Source of the DNA: Bufo bufo
Lineage: Eukaryota > Chordata > Amphibia > Anura > Bufonidae
Assembly (NCBI RefSeq): GCF_905171765.1
Contig: NC_053392.1
Location: 345,108,995-345,172,994, forward strand
DNA: 64,000 bases
Reading direction: 5' to 3'
The first letter of the stretch is position 1, and each line of letters opens with the position of its first letter. The notes below the pieces were generated by a model. It did no database searches, was not told the origin of the DNA, and worked only from the letters and a program-made list of their open reading frames with translations. A program made the translations under genes and the position numbers. Below, piece by piece: positions 33,412 through 42,353 of this stretch.

Positions 33412-34617
33412 CAGAACATGAACTCTGCACTTTCAAGTAATTCTTTGTCACCATAACTCTGTGCCACCCAGAGACATGTTTTGTTTAGCCATGTTTGCTG
33501 CATCCAGAGATTGGCTAATGATTGCATGTGCTCTGTGGCCAGTAATTGTCGCCCTATATTAACCCACATACTTGCACATCCTGTGTCTGATTATTCTGGC
33601 TTGTCAATATCCAACATTCCTGAGCTTCTTTTCTATTCCTCTGTGCAGTGCAACCGAACCCTGAAAACATCTGACCATAGTTGATTTCTTATCCCTGTGT
33701 ATTTACCTCTGCATTTGTCTGGCCATAACTGATCTCTTATTCCTGTGTTGCGACCTCTGCATATATCTTGTTAATATAGTGGCTCACTTAGCTCAATTAA
33801 TAGTGGTAGGGTGCTTGGTTTAAAAGTGGCTCACCCAGTCACTTAATAAATGCAAAAATTGGATAAATAAATAGATAAACCAGCACTCACCATCCAAAAC
33901 ATATCTAAAACCAATAATTAGGGTAGGTAAAAATATTTAATCTAATAAATGATAAAATCGAGTGGTAGTGGAATAATAAAATCGAAAAGAAAAAATATAT
34001 ATCAGATGGTATATGATACTAAAATAGAATAATAAGAAATTCGAGTTAACAGATAGGTAATGACGTTCGTGGAGAAATATAAGATTCAGATCTGATCTTA
34101 GCTATGGTATAGTAGTTCGATTAGTCTTAAAACTAATTAAGACTAATCAAACTACTATACCATAGCTAAGATCAGATCTGAATCTTATATTTATCCACGA
34201 ACGTCATTACCTATCTGTTAACTCGAATTTCTTATCATTCTATTTAAGTAAGAACTATTTTTAGGTGATAATTGTACCTGATATATATTTTTTCTTTTCG
34301 ATTTTATTATTCTACTACCACTCGATTCTATCATTTATTCGATTAAATATTTTTACCTATCCTAATTATTGGTTTTAGATATGTTTTGGACGGTGAGTGC
34401 TGGTTTATCTATTTATTTATCCTCTGCATATATCTGACCACAGCGGACTGCTCTCTGTTGTACTTCACCATGCTGTTTACTACAGTACTCTGAGGTACAG
34501 CTACTTACAATACAATCCCTTGTAGTGCTTCATATTTGCATCACATTGCTGATTATTATTAAGAACAGTGTCATTGCCTTGCCTATTGGATTCTTGCTGA
34601 CAACCAACACTGTTACA
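33412..34617 (+). mobile_element. Probable old Gypsy LTR, split by a palindromic insertion
   Basis: Begins TGTCAGAACATG directly after the pol relic and may end near TGTTACA (34617). CCTCTGCATATATCT occurs at about 33758 and again at about 34421, either side of the palindrome, and reads as interrupted LTR sequence. Boundaries are inferred, and I found no clear target duplication. Confidence 0.45.
33865..34421. repeat. ~550-bp near-perfect palindrome
   Basis: The left arm (about 33865-34130) and right arm (about 34140-34421) are inverted copies; outer ends contain GGATAAATAAATAGATAAAC and its complement. The centre is TTAGTCTTAAAACTAATTAAGACTAA with only a few unpaired bases. Small length differences occur in the arms (near 34000-34020 and 34250). 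RNA from either strand would fold into a long hairpin. Confidence 0.9.
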
Positions 34618-35125
34618 AAGCGTAAGCAAAGTTTAAGACTACTGTATATGAATTGTCTTCTTTTAAAGAGGGACTACTATAGAGGTACACCATGCTACAA
34701 CTGGCATAATGGGCAGGATATTGAAGAACCACAATGTTGCAAGCCCAATATCAGCAGCCTATGCCCCAGATGCCAATGCCAGAGTCCCTAGCACTCCAAT
34801 CCTTATGTCAGTGCGGGTGGTGGCATCACATGTTCAAAATTTTGAGCTGTGAAGCGTCCATAAAGGCAGACTGAACGGAAAGATTTGCTGCGGCTTGTTT
34901 GTGTTCCTGTAACACAACATGCTCAACCAGTGCTGATCCCTGGAGGCAAATCAACAGAGCTATAATTACTAATAGAGCTACAAGTCATGGTGGATGCTAT
35001 CTTCCGATGTCTGGAGGTATTGTACAATGATTTTACCCCAGCCTTGGATATTCCATATAAGTTTTATACACACTATCAACGTGAAAGACGGATTCAAAGA
35101 ATTTGCTATGCAAGTCTGTGAGACT
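34618..35125. other. Unassigned region
   Basis: About 500 bp, with short accidental open frames only. Confidence 0.3.
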
Positions 35126-35214
35126 CAGTATCCTCCTGTCGGCTCTCGCAAACCAAACAGCTTTGTTTCGAAACACGTCTGGTTTGGTTTGCGAGAGCCG
35201 ACAGGAGGATACTG
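35126..35214. repeat. Perfect hairpin with ~32-bp arms and GAAACACGTC in the loop
   Basis: Arms beginning CAGTATCCTCCTGTCGGCTC (35126) and its complement (ending 35214) enclose a ~22-nt loop containing TTTCGAAACACGTCT. The loop includes the GAAA-stem III-GTC part of a hammerhead but lacks CTGATGA and stem II. It may be a collapsed head-to-head pair of Penelope-type tails, or a microRNA-like hairpin. Confidence 0.8.
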
Positions 35215-35639
35215 AAGACGGCGATCTTTTTTATGTACAAGTGAAATAATTACAGATCGGCATAAGGCGCTATAGCAGGATTGAGGGTTGGTGCGCTTGT
35301 GTTCCAAAGTGGCGGTGAGTGGAGCCGCTGAGTCTGTTCTGAGCCAGCTGTAAGTAACGCGATCCGAACAAGAAACACATAGCAAGGACACACACAAGTG
35401 GTGGAGAATCCCGCAGAGAGGATCACAGTTGTGAGTAACCGGCATCTGGCTTTAGTATGAATCATCTGACTTTAGTATGAACATATTATAAATTATCAAG
35501 CAACACAGCGCACATATACTATAGACTTTGCTTCTTTAAATTAGCACCCTCCCTAAACTAGTGCCTTAAAATTGCTAGTTATTAGATTCCACATTGCTAT
35601 CATCCACGTGTATGAACACACTAACGCATGAATATATGC
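35215..35639. other. Unassigned region next to the hairpin
   Basis: GC-richer than its surroundings between 35250 and 35450. No coding support; it may belong to a Penelope-like terminal region together with the hairpin. Confidence 0.3.
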
Positions 35640-36049
35640 AACATCTGAATATTAACTTTTACTGGGTAATATTTAAAAAGAGGATTATTCCAAGTATTTC
35701 ATGATATTTAATTCAAACAAGCCAGACTGAGGTAAAGCAAAACCCACCATTACAAGATGTCACTTGGTAAATAGGAGGTAAGAAAAAAGGCACTTACAGT
35801 TGGAAGATTCCCTTGTAAGGTAGATGGAATAGGTTCATAAGTCCTACATATCTCTTTATTCTTTTTATCAAAATAAGACATCGATCAAACATATATATTC
35901 CAACTTAATTTCTTTAGTTGATATCTAACTGCAGAGTATTAACTTAAATTAACAATATAAAATGTCTTTACAAAACTAAGTGATCCGATAGGGAACAAAC
36001 CAACAATAGGCGATGCGTTCCACAACTAAGTAACCAACGGCAATGGTTT

Positions 36050-36300
36050 GCTTTCCATAGATAGGAAGTAGCGGTCACGTGAAGACCGAACTCCCGATCA
36101 CGTGACCGGATGTGACGCGAAATACTATTGGCGTACATCGTAGAAGAAAATAGTAGTGGGGCCGGGTAACAGGTACGTCACTATGGCGATACCTAGACCT
36201 AACACCAATGGTACACCGGCATTGTAACATACCCATCATCACTCATTTGTGAGGCAGAGGGGGCGTTACCAACTACTTGGCGCCAAAAGTTTGCTATTTA
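36050..36300. promoter_or_regulatory. CpG-rich stretch with CACGTGA palindromes
   Basis: Unlike its AT-rich surroundings this stretch is rich in CG and carries GGTCACGTGA and TCACGTGACC, inverted copies about 20 bp apart (36072-36104). CACGTG is an E-box. It lies upstream of the hammerhead and could be the element's promoter; that is a guess from composition. Confidence 0.3.
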
Positions 36301-36396
36301 AACTCTGCTCCAACACATAGTGGTTGCATATCATCAGCCTCTATCATCACCAGCATATAGCCACCATCTTTCGGCTATGGGAATTTAAAATACAAA

Positions 36397-36444
36397 GTCC
36401 CCTGATGAACCAAGGATTATTTACTTGGGGAAACGCGTCGGGAC
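36397..36444 (+). ncRNA. Hammerhead ribozyme (type I, minimal stem III)
   Basis: Stem I: GTCCC (36397-36401) pairs with GGGAC (36440-36444). Core CTGATGA is 36402-36408. Stem II: 36409-36414 pairs with 36424-36429 (five Watson-Crick pairs plus an A-G closing pair) around a 9-nt loop. GAAA is 36430-36433. Stem III is only A-U and C-G around a 2-nt loop (36433-36438), and predicted cleavage is after C36439 of GTC. All invariant core bases are present. Penelope-like elements and animal retrozymes are known to carry such ribozymes with very short stem III. Confidence 0.85.
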
Positions 36445-36523
36445 AGTCCGTCTTTAATATACTATTATTAATATACCATCCAAAACAAGCAGCCCACTGT
36501 AAGTAGGCATTATTAGGGACACG

Positions 36524-37050
36524 TGTCACGGATGGTGTACAGGAAACAAGACAATGCAATACAATAATGACTCACTGGAACCACAACTAAGGAACAAAAG
36601 GGAGACCCCTACATGAGACCTGCCACTCTCCCTAATTGCTCAGCCTATGCGAACACCCCAAAGGTGGATGGGCGCATATCCACGTACCTCGGCTATCTAA
36701 TACCTGAAGACCCTACAATAGTGAGAGGACACGACCACCGGCTCCCTACACTAGACACGGAGGGAGTCAGGGTCACCTGAAAATCCAGCAGATAGAAAAT
36801 CACAAATAAAGGAACAGCACTTATCTTGCAGAGGACTGGGAAATAGAAACAGCAAGCACACACACTCCAGGAAGTTGTATAAGCCGCAACCTAATGCATC
36901 ATGGGGAGGAACTTAAAGGGAAGCAATCAGTCCAACTGCATGACAGCTGAGATAGACTAACGAGATGAGGAACTTAACCAAAACAAAGAAACTCAAGGAG
37001 GAGGATCTGGAAAGCTCCTGTCAGAGCTTCTCAACTGTCTGGTTGTGACA
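36524..37050 (-). repeat. Gypsy-1 3' LTR
   Basis: 527 bp, TGTCACGG to TTGTGACA on the plus strand; bounded on the right by the polypurine tract complement GTACCCCTCCCTC. The last codons of pol run into it. Confidence 0.95.
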
Positions 37051-37331
37051 GTACCCCTCCCTCTAAGAGTGGACTCCGGACACTCGGGGCCCACCTTCTC
37101 AGGATGGGACCTATGGAAAGCCCTGATGAGACGAGTGGCCTTAATGTCCGTCACTGGGACCCACATCCTCTCCTCAGGACCATAACCCTCCCAATGAACG
37201 AGGTACTGGAGGGAACCGCGGACAAGACGAGAATCCACAATCCTAGAGACCTGAAATTCAAGATTTCCATCAACCATAATCGGAGGAGGAGGCAAAGGCG
37301 AGGGTACAATAGGTTGAACATAAGGTTTCAA
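36993..37331 (-). pseudogene. Gypsy-1 pol C-terminus: chromodomain
   Basis: 112 residues with SRIVDSRLVRGSLQYLVHWEGYGPEERMWVP, a chromodomain core with the aromatic Y and W residues, then HPEKVGPECPE. It is in a different frame from the integrase piece, so a frameshift lies around 37365-37380. The reading continues through the polypurine tract and ends within the 3' LTR. In chromoviruses this domain guides integration to modified chromatin. Confidence 0.85.
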
Positions 37332-39079
37332 TAAGGACTTATGAAAAACATTATGGATCTTCCAAGAGGAAGATCAAGACGGTAGGCAACAGGATTGATG
37401 ACAGACAGGATCTTGTAAGGCCCAATAAACCTAGGACCCAACTTCCAGGAGGGAACCTTCAATTTGATATTCTTGGTAGACAACCACACCAGATCACCAA
37501 CATTCAGGTCCGGACCAGGCACACGTCTCTTATCTGCCACACGCTTATATCTCTCACTCATGCTCTTTAGATTATCCTGAATCTTTTGCCAAATAGATGA
37601 CAAAGACGAGGAGAATCTGTCCTCATCAGGTAAACCAGAAGACCCCTCTCCCAAGAAAGTCCCAAACTGCGGATGAAACCCATATGCACCAAAAAATGGT
37701 GACTTATCAGAGGACTCCTGACGACGGTTATTTAAAGCAAACTCAGCAAGGGACAAAAAAGAACACCAATCCTCCTGATTCTCCGCCACAAAACAGCGCA
37801 GATATGTCTCCAGATTCTGATTGACGCGCTCTGTCTGGCCATTCGACTGCGGGTGGAAAGCAGAAGAGAATGACAACCGAACCCCCAAGCGAGAACAGAA
37901 AGCCTTCCAGAATCTGGAAACAAACTGCGTGCCCCTATCAGAGACTATGTCTGAAGGAATACCATGCAATTTGACAATGTGATCAATAAATGCCTGTGCC
38001 AGCGTCTTAGCATTGGGCAAACCAGGAAAAGGGATGAAATGCACCATTTTGCTAAAACGGTCCACCACCACCAGAATCACAGTCTTCCCCGAGGAACGAG
38101 GCAAGTCCGTTATGAAGTCCATGGACAGATGTGTCCAAGGACGGGAAGGAATGGGTAAGGGAAGGAGAGGACCAGATGGCCGTGAATGAGGGACTTTGGC
38201 ACGAGCGCAAGTCTCGCAAGCTGCCACAAAACCCTCAACCGACTTACGAAGCGCAGGCCACCAGAATCTCCGAGCGATGAGATCCAGTGTGGCTCTTGCC
38301 CCCGGGTGCCCAGCAAGGACCGTATCGTGGTGTTCCTTAAAAATCTTGTGTCTCAAAGCGAGAGGCACAAACAACCTCCCAGGAGGACAAAGATCAGGAG
38401 CCTCTGACTGGGCTGCCTGCACCTCTGCCTCCAATTCAGGAAAAAGAGCAGAGACCACCACACCTTCAGCCAAAATGGGACCCGGGTCTTCAAAATTCCC
38501 ACCTCCCGGAAAACAACGTGACAGGGCATCTGCCTTCACATTCTTAACCCCAGGGCGGAACGTGACAACAAAATTAAACCTTGAAAAGAACAAAGACCAT
38601 CTGGCCTGTCTCGGGTTCAGACGCTTGGCTGACTCCAAGTAGGCCAGATTTTTATGGTCAGTAAACACGGTAATAGGGTGTCTGGCTCCCTCTAGCCAAT
38701 GGCGCCATTCCTCAAAAGCCAACTTGATGGCCAACAATTCCCTATCTCCCACATCATAATTTCTCTCTGCGGAGGAGAGTTTCTTCGAGAAAAAGGCACA
38801 TGGTTGCCATTTGGCAGGAGAGGAACCCTGAGACAAGACCGCACCCACCCCTACCTCAGAAGCATCTACCTCAACTATGAAGGGTAACGAAATATCAGGT
38901 TGTACCAGGATGGGAGCGGAAGCAAAACTCTCCTTGATATTAGAAAAGGCCTTACGCGCCTCTACCGACCAGGAAGAAAAATCTACCCCCTTTCTGGTCA
39001 TATCAGTGAGTGGTTTAACAACAGAGGAATAATTCAAAATACATTTCCTGTAATAATTGTGAAAGCCCAAAAAACGCAT
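37328..39079 (-). CDS. Gypsy-1 RNase H and integrase region (frame-broken pol)
   Basis: 583 residues. It starts at the RT/RNase H junction (MRFLGFHNYYRK), then RNase H ([54 protein letters not shown]). Integrase has an HHCC zinc motif (EHHDTVLAGHPG ... CETCARAK), catalytic Asp in SMDFITD, Asp in VSDRGTQF and Glu in NGQTERVNQN. The GPRFIGPYKI region follows, then a frameshift. It is preceded by an in-frame TAG (39089-39091) separating it from the RT. Catalytic residues look intact; expression as one protein is blocked. Confidence 0.92.
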   Translation of the reverse strand: MRFLGFHNYYRKCILNYSSVVKPLTDMTRKGVDFSSWSVEARKAFSNIKESFASAPILVQPDISLPFIVEVDASEVGVGAVLSQGSSPAKWQPCAFFSKKLSSAERNYDVGDRELLAIKLAFEEWRHWLEGARHPITVFTDHKNLAYLESAKRLNPRQARWSLFFSRFNFVVTFRPGVKNVKADALSRCFPGGGNFEDPGPILAEGVVVSALFPELEAEVQAAQSEAPDLCPPGRLFVPLALRHKIFKEHHDTVLAGHPGARATLDLIARRFWWPALRKSVEGFVAACETCARAKVPHSRPSGPLLPLPIPSRPWTHLSMDFITDLPRSSGKTVILVVVDRFSKMVHFIPFPGLPNAKTLAQAFIDHIVKLHGIPSDIVSDRGTQFVSRFWKAFCSRLGVRLSFSSAFHPQSNGQTERVNQNLETYLRCFVAENQEDWCSFLSLAEFALNNRRQESSDKSPFFGAYGFHPQFGTFLGEGSSGLPDEDRFSSSLSSIWQKIQDNLKSMSERYKRVADKRRVPGPDLNVGDLVWLSTKNIKLKVPSWKLGPRFIGPYKILSVINPVAYRLDLPLGRSIMFFISPY

Positions 39080-41220
39080 CAGCGCCTTCTAATTCTCAGG
39101 AAGCTCCCACTCAAGCACAGCGCGGACCTTCTCGGGGTCCATGCGAAAACCAGAAGCGGAGAGAAGAAACCCCAGAAATTGAATTTCTGGAACCGCAAAC
39201 ACACATTTTTCCAGTTTCGCGTATAATTTATTCTCCCGCAGGATGAGCAAGAAATCAAAATGTCATCCAAATACACTAATACAAATTTTCCCATTAAATG
39301 ATAAAAAATGCTGTTCACGAAATGCTGAAAAACGGCTGGGGCATTCATCAAACCAAAAGGCATAACCAAATTCTCAAAATGGCCCTCAGGGGTATTGAAA
39401 GCCGTCTTCCATTCGTCTCCTTCTCTGACCCTGACCAGGTTGTATGCCCCTCTTAGGTCTAATTTGGAAAAGACTTTAGCCCCAACAACCTGGTTAAACA
39501 GGTCCGGGATCAGAGGAAGCGGATAAGGGTCACGAATAGTGATACTGTTCAGCTCCCTGAAATCCAGACAAGGTCTTAAAGAACCATCTTTTTTCTTAAC
39601 AAAGAAAAAACCAGCGGCAACAGGTGACTTCGAGGGTCGTATGTGTCCTTTTCTCAGACTCTCAGAGATATAAGCACGCATAGCGACCCTCTCAGGTTGG
39701 GAAAGATTGTATAAACGAGATTTAGGCAGCTTGGCGCCTGGGATGAGATTAATAGGGCAATCGTACTCCCTGTGCGGGGGCAAATCCTGGACTCCACTCT
39801 CAGAGAAGACATCCGAAAATTCAGAGAGGAAAGGTGGTACAGTCTTAGTAGAAACCTCAGAAACAGATGTCATGAGGCAATTCTCTCTGCAAAAGTCACT
39901 CCAACCATTTATTTGCCTCGCTTGCCAATCAATGGTGGGGTTATGTTTAGTGAGCCAGGGTAGCCCCAACACTAGAGGAGTAGGCAAACCGCTAAGGACG
40001 AAACATGACACATCCTCAACATGAGCATCACTCACAATTAAACGGATATTGTGAACTATGCCCTTTAATGATTTTTGAGAAAGTGGAGCGGAATCAATAG
40101 CAAAAACAGGAATATCCTTTCCCAAAGTGCATACCTGGAAACCATGAGTTATTGCAAATTGATTATCAATGAGATTGACAGCTGCTCCACTATCCACAAA
40201 AATCTCACAAAAAATGCTCTTGCTCTCTAGCGCCACCCTAGCAGGCAGGACAAAACGGGAACTACAAGCAAACGGAAAACCTTCAATTTCCGCCTGAACC
40301 CTGCTAATAGTAACAGACGGAACATTTTTAAAAGATTTTTTCCTTTTTGTTTCTTTATTACTCCCAGAAGACTGCCTGAATCTCCTAGAGGGACAAACAT
40401 TTGCCAAATGATTTATACCTCCACAACAAAAACAAACCCTCCCATGCGGGCTGAATCTTCTATTGTCAGAGGCAATCAACCCCAGCTGCATGGGCTCCTG
40501 CTCAGAAGGGGCTGACAGCGACTGAGACCCCTGCGCACAGAAAGAGACCGCTGCACTGTCCCGGGACTGAGTATGACAGGAAGGAGATATCTCTCCTCTC
40601 TCTCTAAGACGCCTGTCAATACGAACGGCCTGGGACATAGCAGAATCCAAGGAGGTAGGTCTCTCATGAAAGGCAAATGCATCTTTCAATCCCTCTGAAA
40701 GACCATGGCAAAATTGACTTCGGAGTGCAGCATCATTCCAACCAGTATCAGCTGCCCATCTCCGAAATTCTGAGCAGTATATCTCTGCAGATTGTTTACC
40801 CTGGCATAACAGACGTAGTCTAGACTCAGCCAGAGCAATACGATCCGGATCATCATATATCTGACCCAGGGCTAAAAAAAATTCATCCACTGAACGGAGG
40901 GGCCGTGCCCCCTCCGGCAGCGAAAAGGCCCAGGATTGAGCGTTACCCCTGAGCAGCGATATAATGATCCCCACCCTCCATTCTTCATCACCAGAGGAAT
41001 GGGGAAGAAGGCGAAAATGGAGTTTGCAAGCCTCTCTAAAACGCACAAAATACTCACTACCCCTGGAGAACGTATCCGGGAGCGAGATCTTAGGCTCGGA
41101 ACAAACTCCATGAACGCAAGCTGAACCGGTCACTTGAAACTGAGAAAAAGTCTTACGGAGATCAGCTACCTCCAATGAAAGACCCTGGAAGCGCTCAGCC
41201 AAAAGTGAAACCGGATCCAT
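39079..41220 (-). CDS. Gypsy-1 gag-protease-RT ORF (3' end frameshifted)
   Basis: 713 codons beginning MDPVSLLAERF 27 nt after the 5' LTR. Residues about 1-215 resemble the Sushi-type gag from which vertebrate RTL/PEG10 genes derive. Zinc knuckle C-X2-C-X4-H-X4-C at 263-276. Protease DSGAAVNLID at 343-352. RT blocks LDFRELN (552), KLDLRGAYN (586), MPFGLMNAPAVFQ (620) and VYLDD (649-653). Right after YLDD (about 39250) roughly 50 nt normally found in this family are missing and the frame shifts; the last ~58 residues are out-of-frame. It is not a host RTL gene, because it sits between LTRs with a target duplication. Confidence 0.93.
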   Translation of the reverse strand: MDPVSLLAERFQGLSLEVADLRKTFSQFQVTGSACVHGVCSEPKISLPDTFSRGSEYFVRFREACKLHFRLLPHSSGDEEWRVGIIISLLRGNAQSWAFSLPEGARPLRSVDEFFLALGQIYDDPDRIALAESRLRLLCQGKQSAEIYCSEFRRWAADTGWNDAALRSQFCHGLSEGLKDAFAFHERPTSLDSAMSQAVRIDRRLRERGEISPSCHTQSRDSAAVSFCAQGSQSLSAPSEQEPMQLGLIASDNRRFSPHGRVCFCCGGINHLANVCPSRRFRQSSGSNKETKRKKSFKNVPSVTISRVQAEIEGFPFACSSRFVLPARVALESKSIFCEIFVDSGAAVNLIDNQFAITHGFQVCTLGKDIPVFAIDSAPLSQKSLKGIVHNIRLIVSDAHVEDVSCFVLSGLPTPLVLGLPWLTKHNPTIDWQARQINGWSDFCRENCLMTSVSEVSTKTVPPFLSEFSDVFSESGVQDLPPHREYDCPINLIPGAKLPKSRLYNLSQPERVAMRAYISESLRKGHIRPSKSPVAAGFFFVKKKDGSLRPCLDFRELNSITIRDPYPLPLIPDLFNQVVGAKVFSKLDLRGAYNLVRVREGDEWKTAFNTPEGHFENLVMPFGLMNAPAVFQHFVNSIFYHLMGKFVLVYLDDILISCSSCGRINYTRNWKNVCLRFQKFNFWGFFSPLLVFAWTPRRSALCLSGSFLRIRRR

Positions 41221-41236
41221 GCTTGAGACGGTTTAG

Positions 41237-41246
41237 GCGGCTTATA
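41237..41246 (-). promoter_or_regulatory. Gypsy-1 primer-binding site, probably self-priming
   Basis: The sequence next to the 5' LTR reads TATAAGCCGC on the element strand, one base from the LTR, and does not start TGG as tRNA-primed elements usually do. Its exact 10-nt complement GCGGCTTATA lies in the LTR at 41610-41601, where the transcript is predicted to start. Self-priming by the RNA 5' end is established for the Tf1/Sushi group. Confidence 0.65.
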
Positions 41247-41247
41247 A

Positions 41248-41773
41248 TGTCACGGATGGTGTACAGGAAACAAGACAATGCAATGCAATAATGACTCACT
41301 GGAACCACAACTAAGGAACAAAGGGAGACCCCTACATGAGACCTGCCACTCTCCCTAATTGCTCAGCCTATGCGAACACCCCAAAGGTGGATGGGCGCAT
41401 ATCCACGTACCTCGGCTATCTAATACCTGAAGACCCTACAATAGTGAGAGGACACGACCACCGGCTCCCTACACTAGACACGGAGGGAGTCAGGGTCACC
41501 TGAAAATCCAGCAGATAGAAAATCACAAATAAAGGAACAGCACTTATCTTGCAGAGGACTGGGAAATAGAAACAGCAAGCACACACACTCCAGGAAGTTG
41601 TATAAGCCGCAACCTAATGCATCATGGGGAGGAACTTAAAGGGAAGCAATCAGTCCAACTGCATGACAGCTGAGATAGACTAACGAGATGAGGAACTTAA
41701 CCAAAACAAAGAAACTCAAGGAGGAGGATCTGGAAAGCTCCTGTCAGAGCTTCTCAACTGTCTGGTTGTGACA
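41248..41773 (-). repeat. Gypsy-1 5' LTR
   Basis: 526 bp. On the element strand it runs TGTCACAACC to CCGTGACA. Differs from the 3' LTR by A/G at one site and one A in an A-run. Contains a TATA-like TTTAAG (41640-41635). Confidence 0.95.
41601..41640 (-). promoter_or_regulatory. Predicted Gypsy-1 promoter and transcript 5' end
   Basis: TTTAAG at 41640-41635 lies 30 nt before GCGGCTTATA (41610-41601), the expected TATA-to-start distance. If transcription starts there, the RNA 5' end is the exact complement of the primer site. This is inference from spacing and complementarity. Confidence 0.5.
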
Positions 41774-42132
41774 ACACGTGAGGGTAAGTAAAGGGTTTTG
41801 CTACCAGGTATCTACAAGGATAACAATTCCTCCTGACCTCACCCGAAATACATCTACCTTACAAGGGAATCTTCCAACTGTAAGTGACATTTTTCTTACC
41901 TCCTACTTACCAAGTGACATCTTACCTAATGCCAACGGTGGGTTTTGCTTTACCTCAGTCTGGCTTGTTTGAATTAAATATCATTAAATACTTGGAATAA
42001 TCCTCTTTTTAAATATTACCCAGTAAAAGTAAAATTTTAAGCTGGATAGCTATATATTCTGTGATATTTTTGATGATAGCTTTCCACAATAATATATGAC
42101 ACTCTGTGATTGTAGAACATCTGAATATTAAC

Positions 42133-42226
42133 CTAAACGTGTAATCTTCACAAGGACTAACTGCAGCCCAATCAATGTGAATAACATATGGGCATTGATA
42201 TCTGCTGAATCGCTAATTAATGTGAA
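42133..42226. repeat. Left member of a ~47-bp direct repeat flanking hAT-2
   Basis: AATAACATATGGGCATT at 42179 onward recurs at 51245 onward, right of hAT-2. The two copies were probably adjacent before hAT-2 inserted at their junction. Confidence 0.7.
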
Positions 42227-42353
42227 TAGAGTTGAGCGGACACCTGGATGTTCGGGTTCGGCCGAACTTCGGAAAAAAGTTCGAGTTCGGAACCCGAACT
42301 TGACCCCAAACCCGAACCCCATTGAAGTTAATGGTGACCCGAACTTTTGAACA

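Larger units (their letters stand above)
36524..41773 (-). mobile_element. Gypsy-1, young Ty3/Gypsy chromodomain retrotransposon
   Basis: 5,250 bp with LTRs at both ends (TGTCAC...GTGACA), a 5-bp target duplication ACACG (36519-36523 and 41774-41778), a purine-rich tract next to the 3' LTR (complement of 37051-37067), a 27-nt leader and the order gag, protease, RT, RNase H, integrase, chromodomain. The LTRs differ by one substitution and one base of length in about 526 bp, so insertion was recent. Three frame breaks in pol indicate it is not autonomous now. It inserted into the hammerhead-bearing element. Confidence 0.95.
35657..42115 (+). mobile_element. Penelope-like or retrozyme-like element with hammerhead, interrupted by Gypsy-1
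   Basis: Flanked by a 17-bp direct duplication AACATCTGAATATTAAC (35640-35656 and 42116-42132). A ~180-bp arm at 35657-35830 is the inverted copy (over 90 percent) of 41850-42035. A hammerhead ribozyme is at 36397-36444. Without Gypsy-1 the element is about 1.2 kb and has no long open frame. A long variable-length duplication, inverted terminal blocks and a hammerhead fit known features of Penelope-like elements; the exact class is inference. Confidence 0.65.

Noticed and set aside
39079..41220. Host RTL/PEG10-type domesticated gag gene
   Set aside because: It is flanked by nearly identical LTRs with a 5-bp target duplication and is followed by pol, so it is a young retrotransposon copy.
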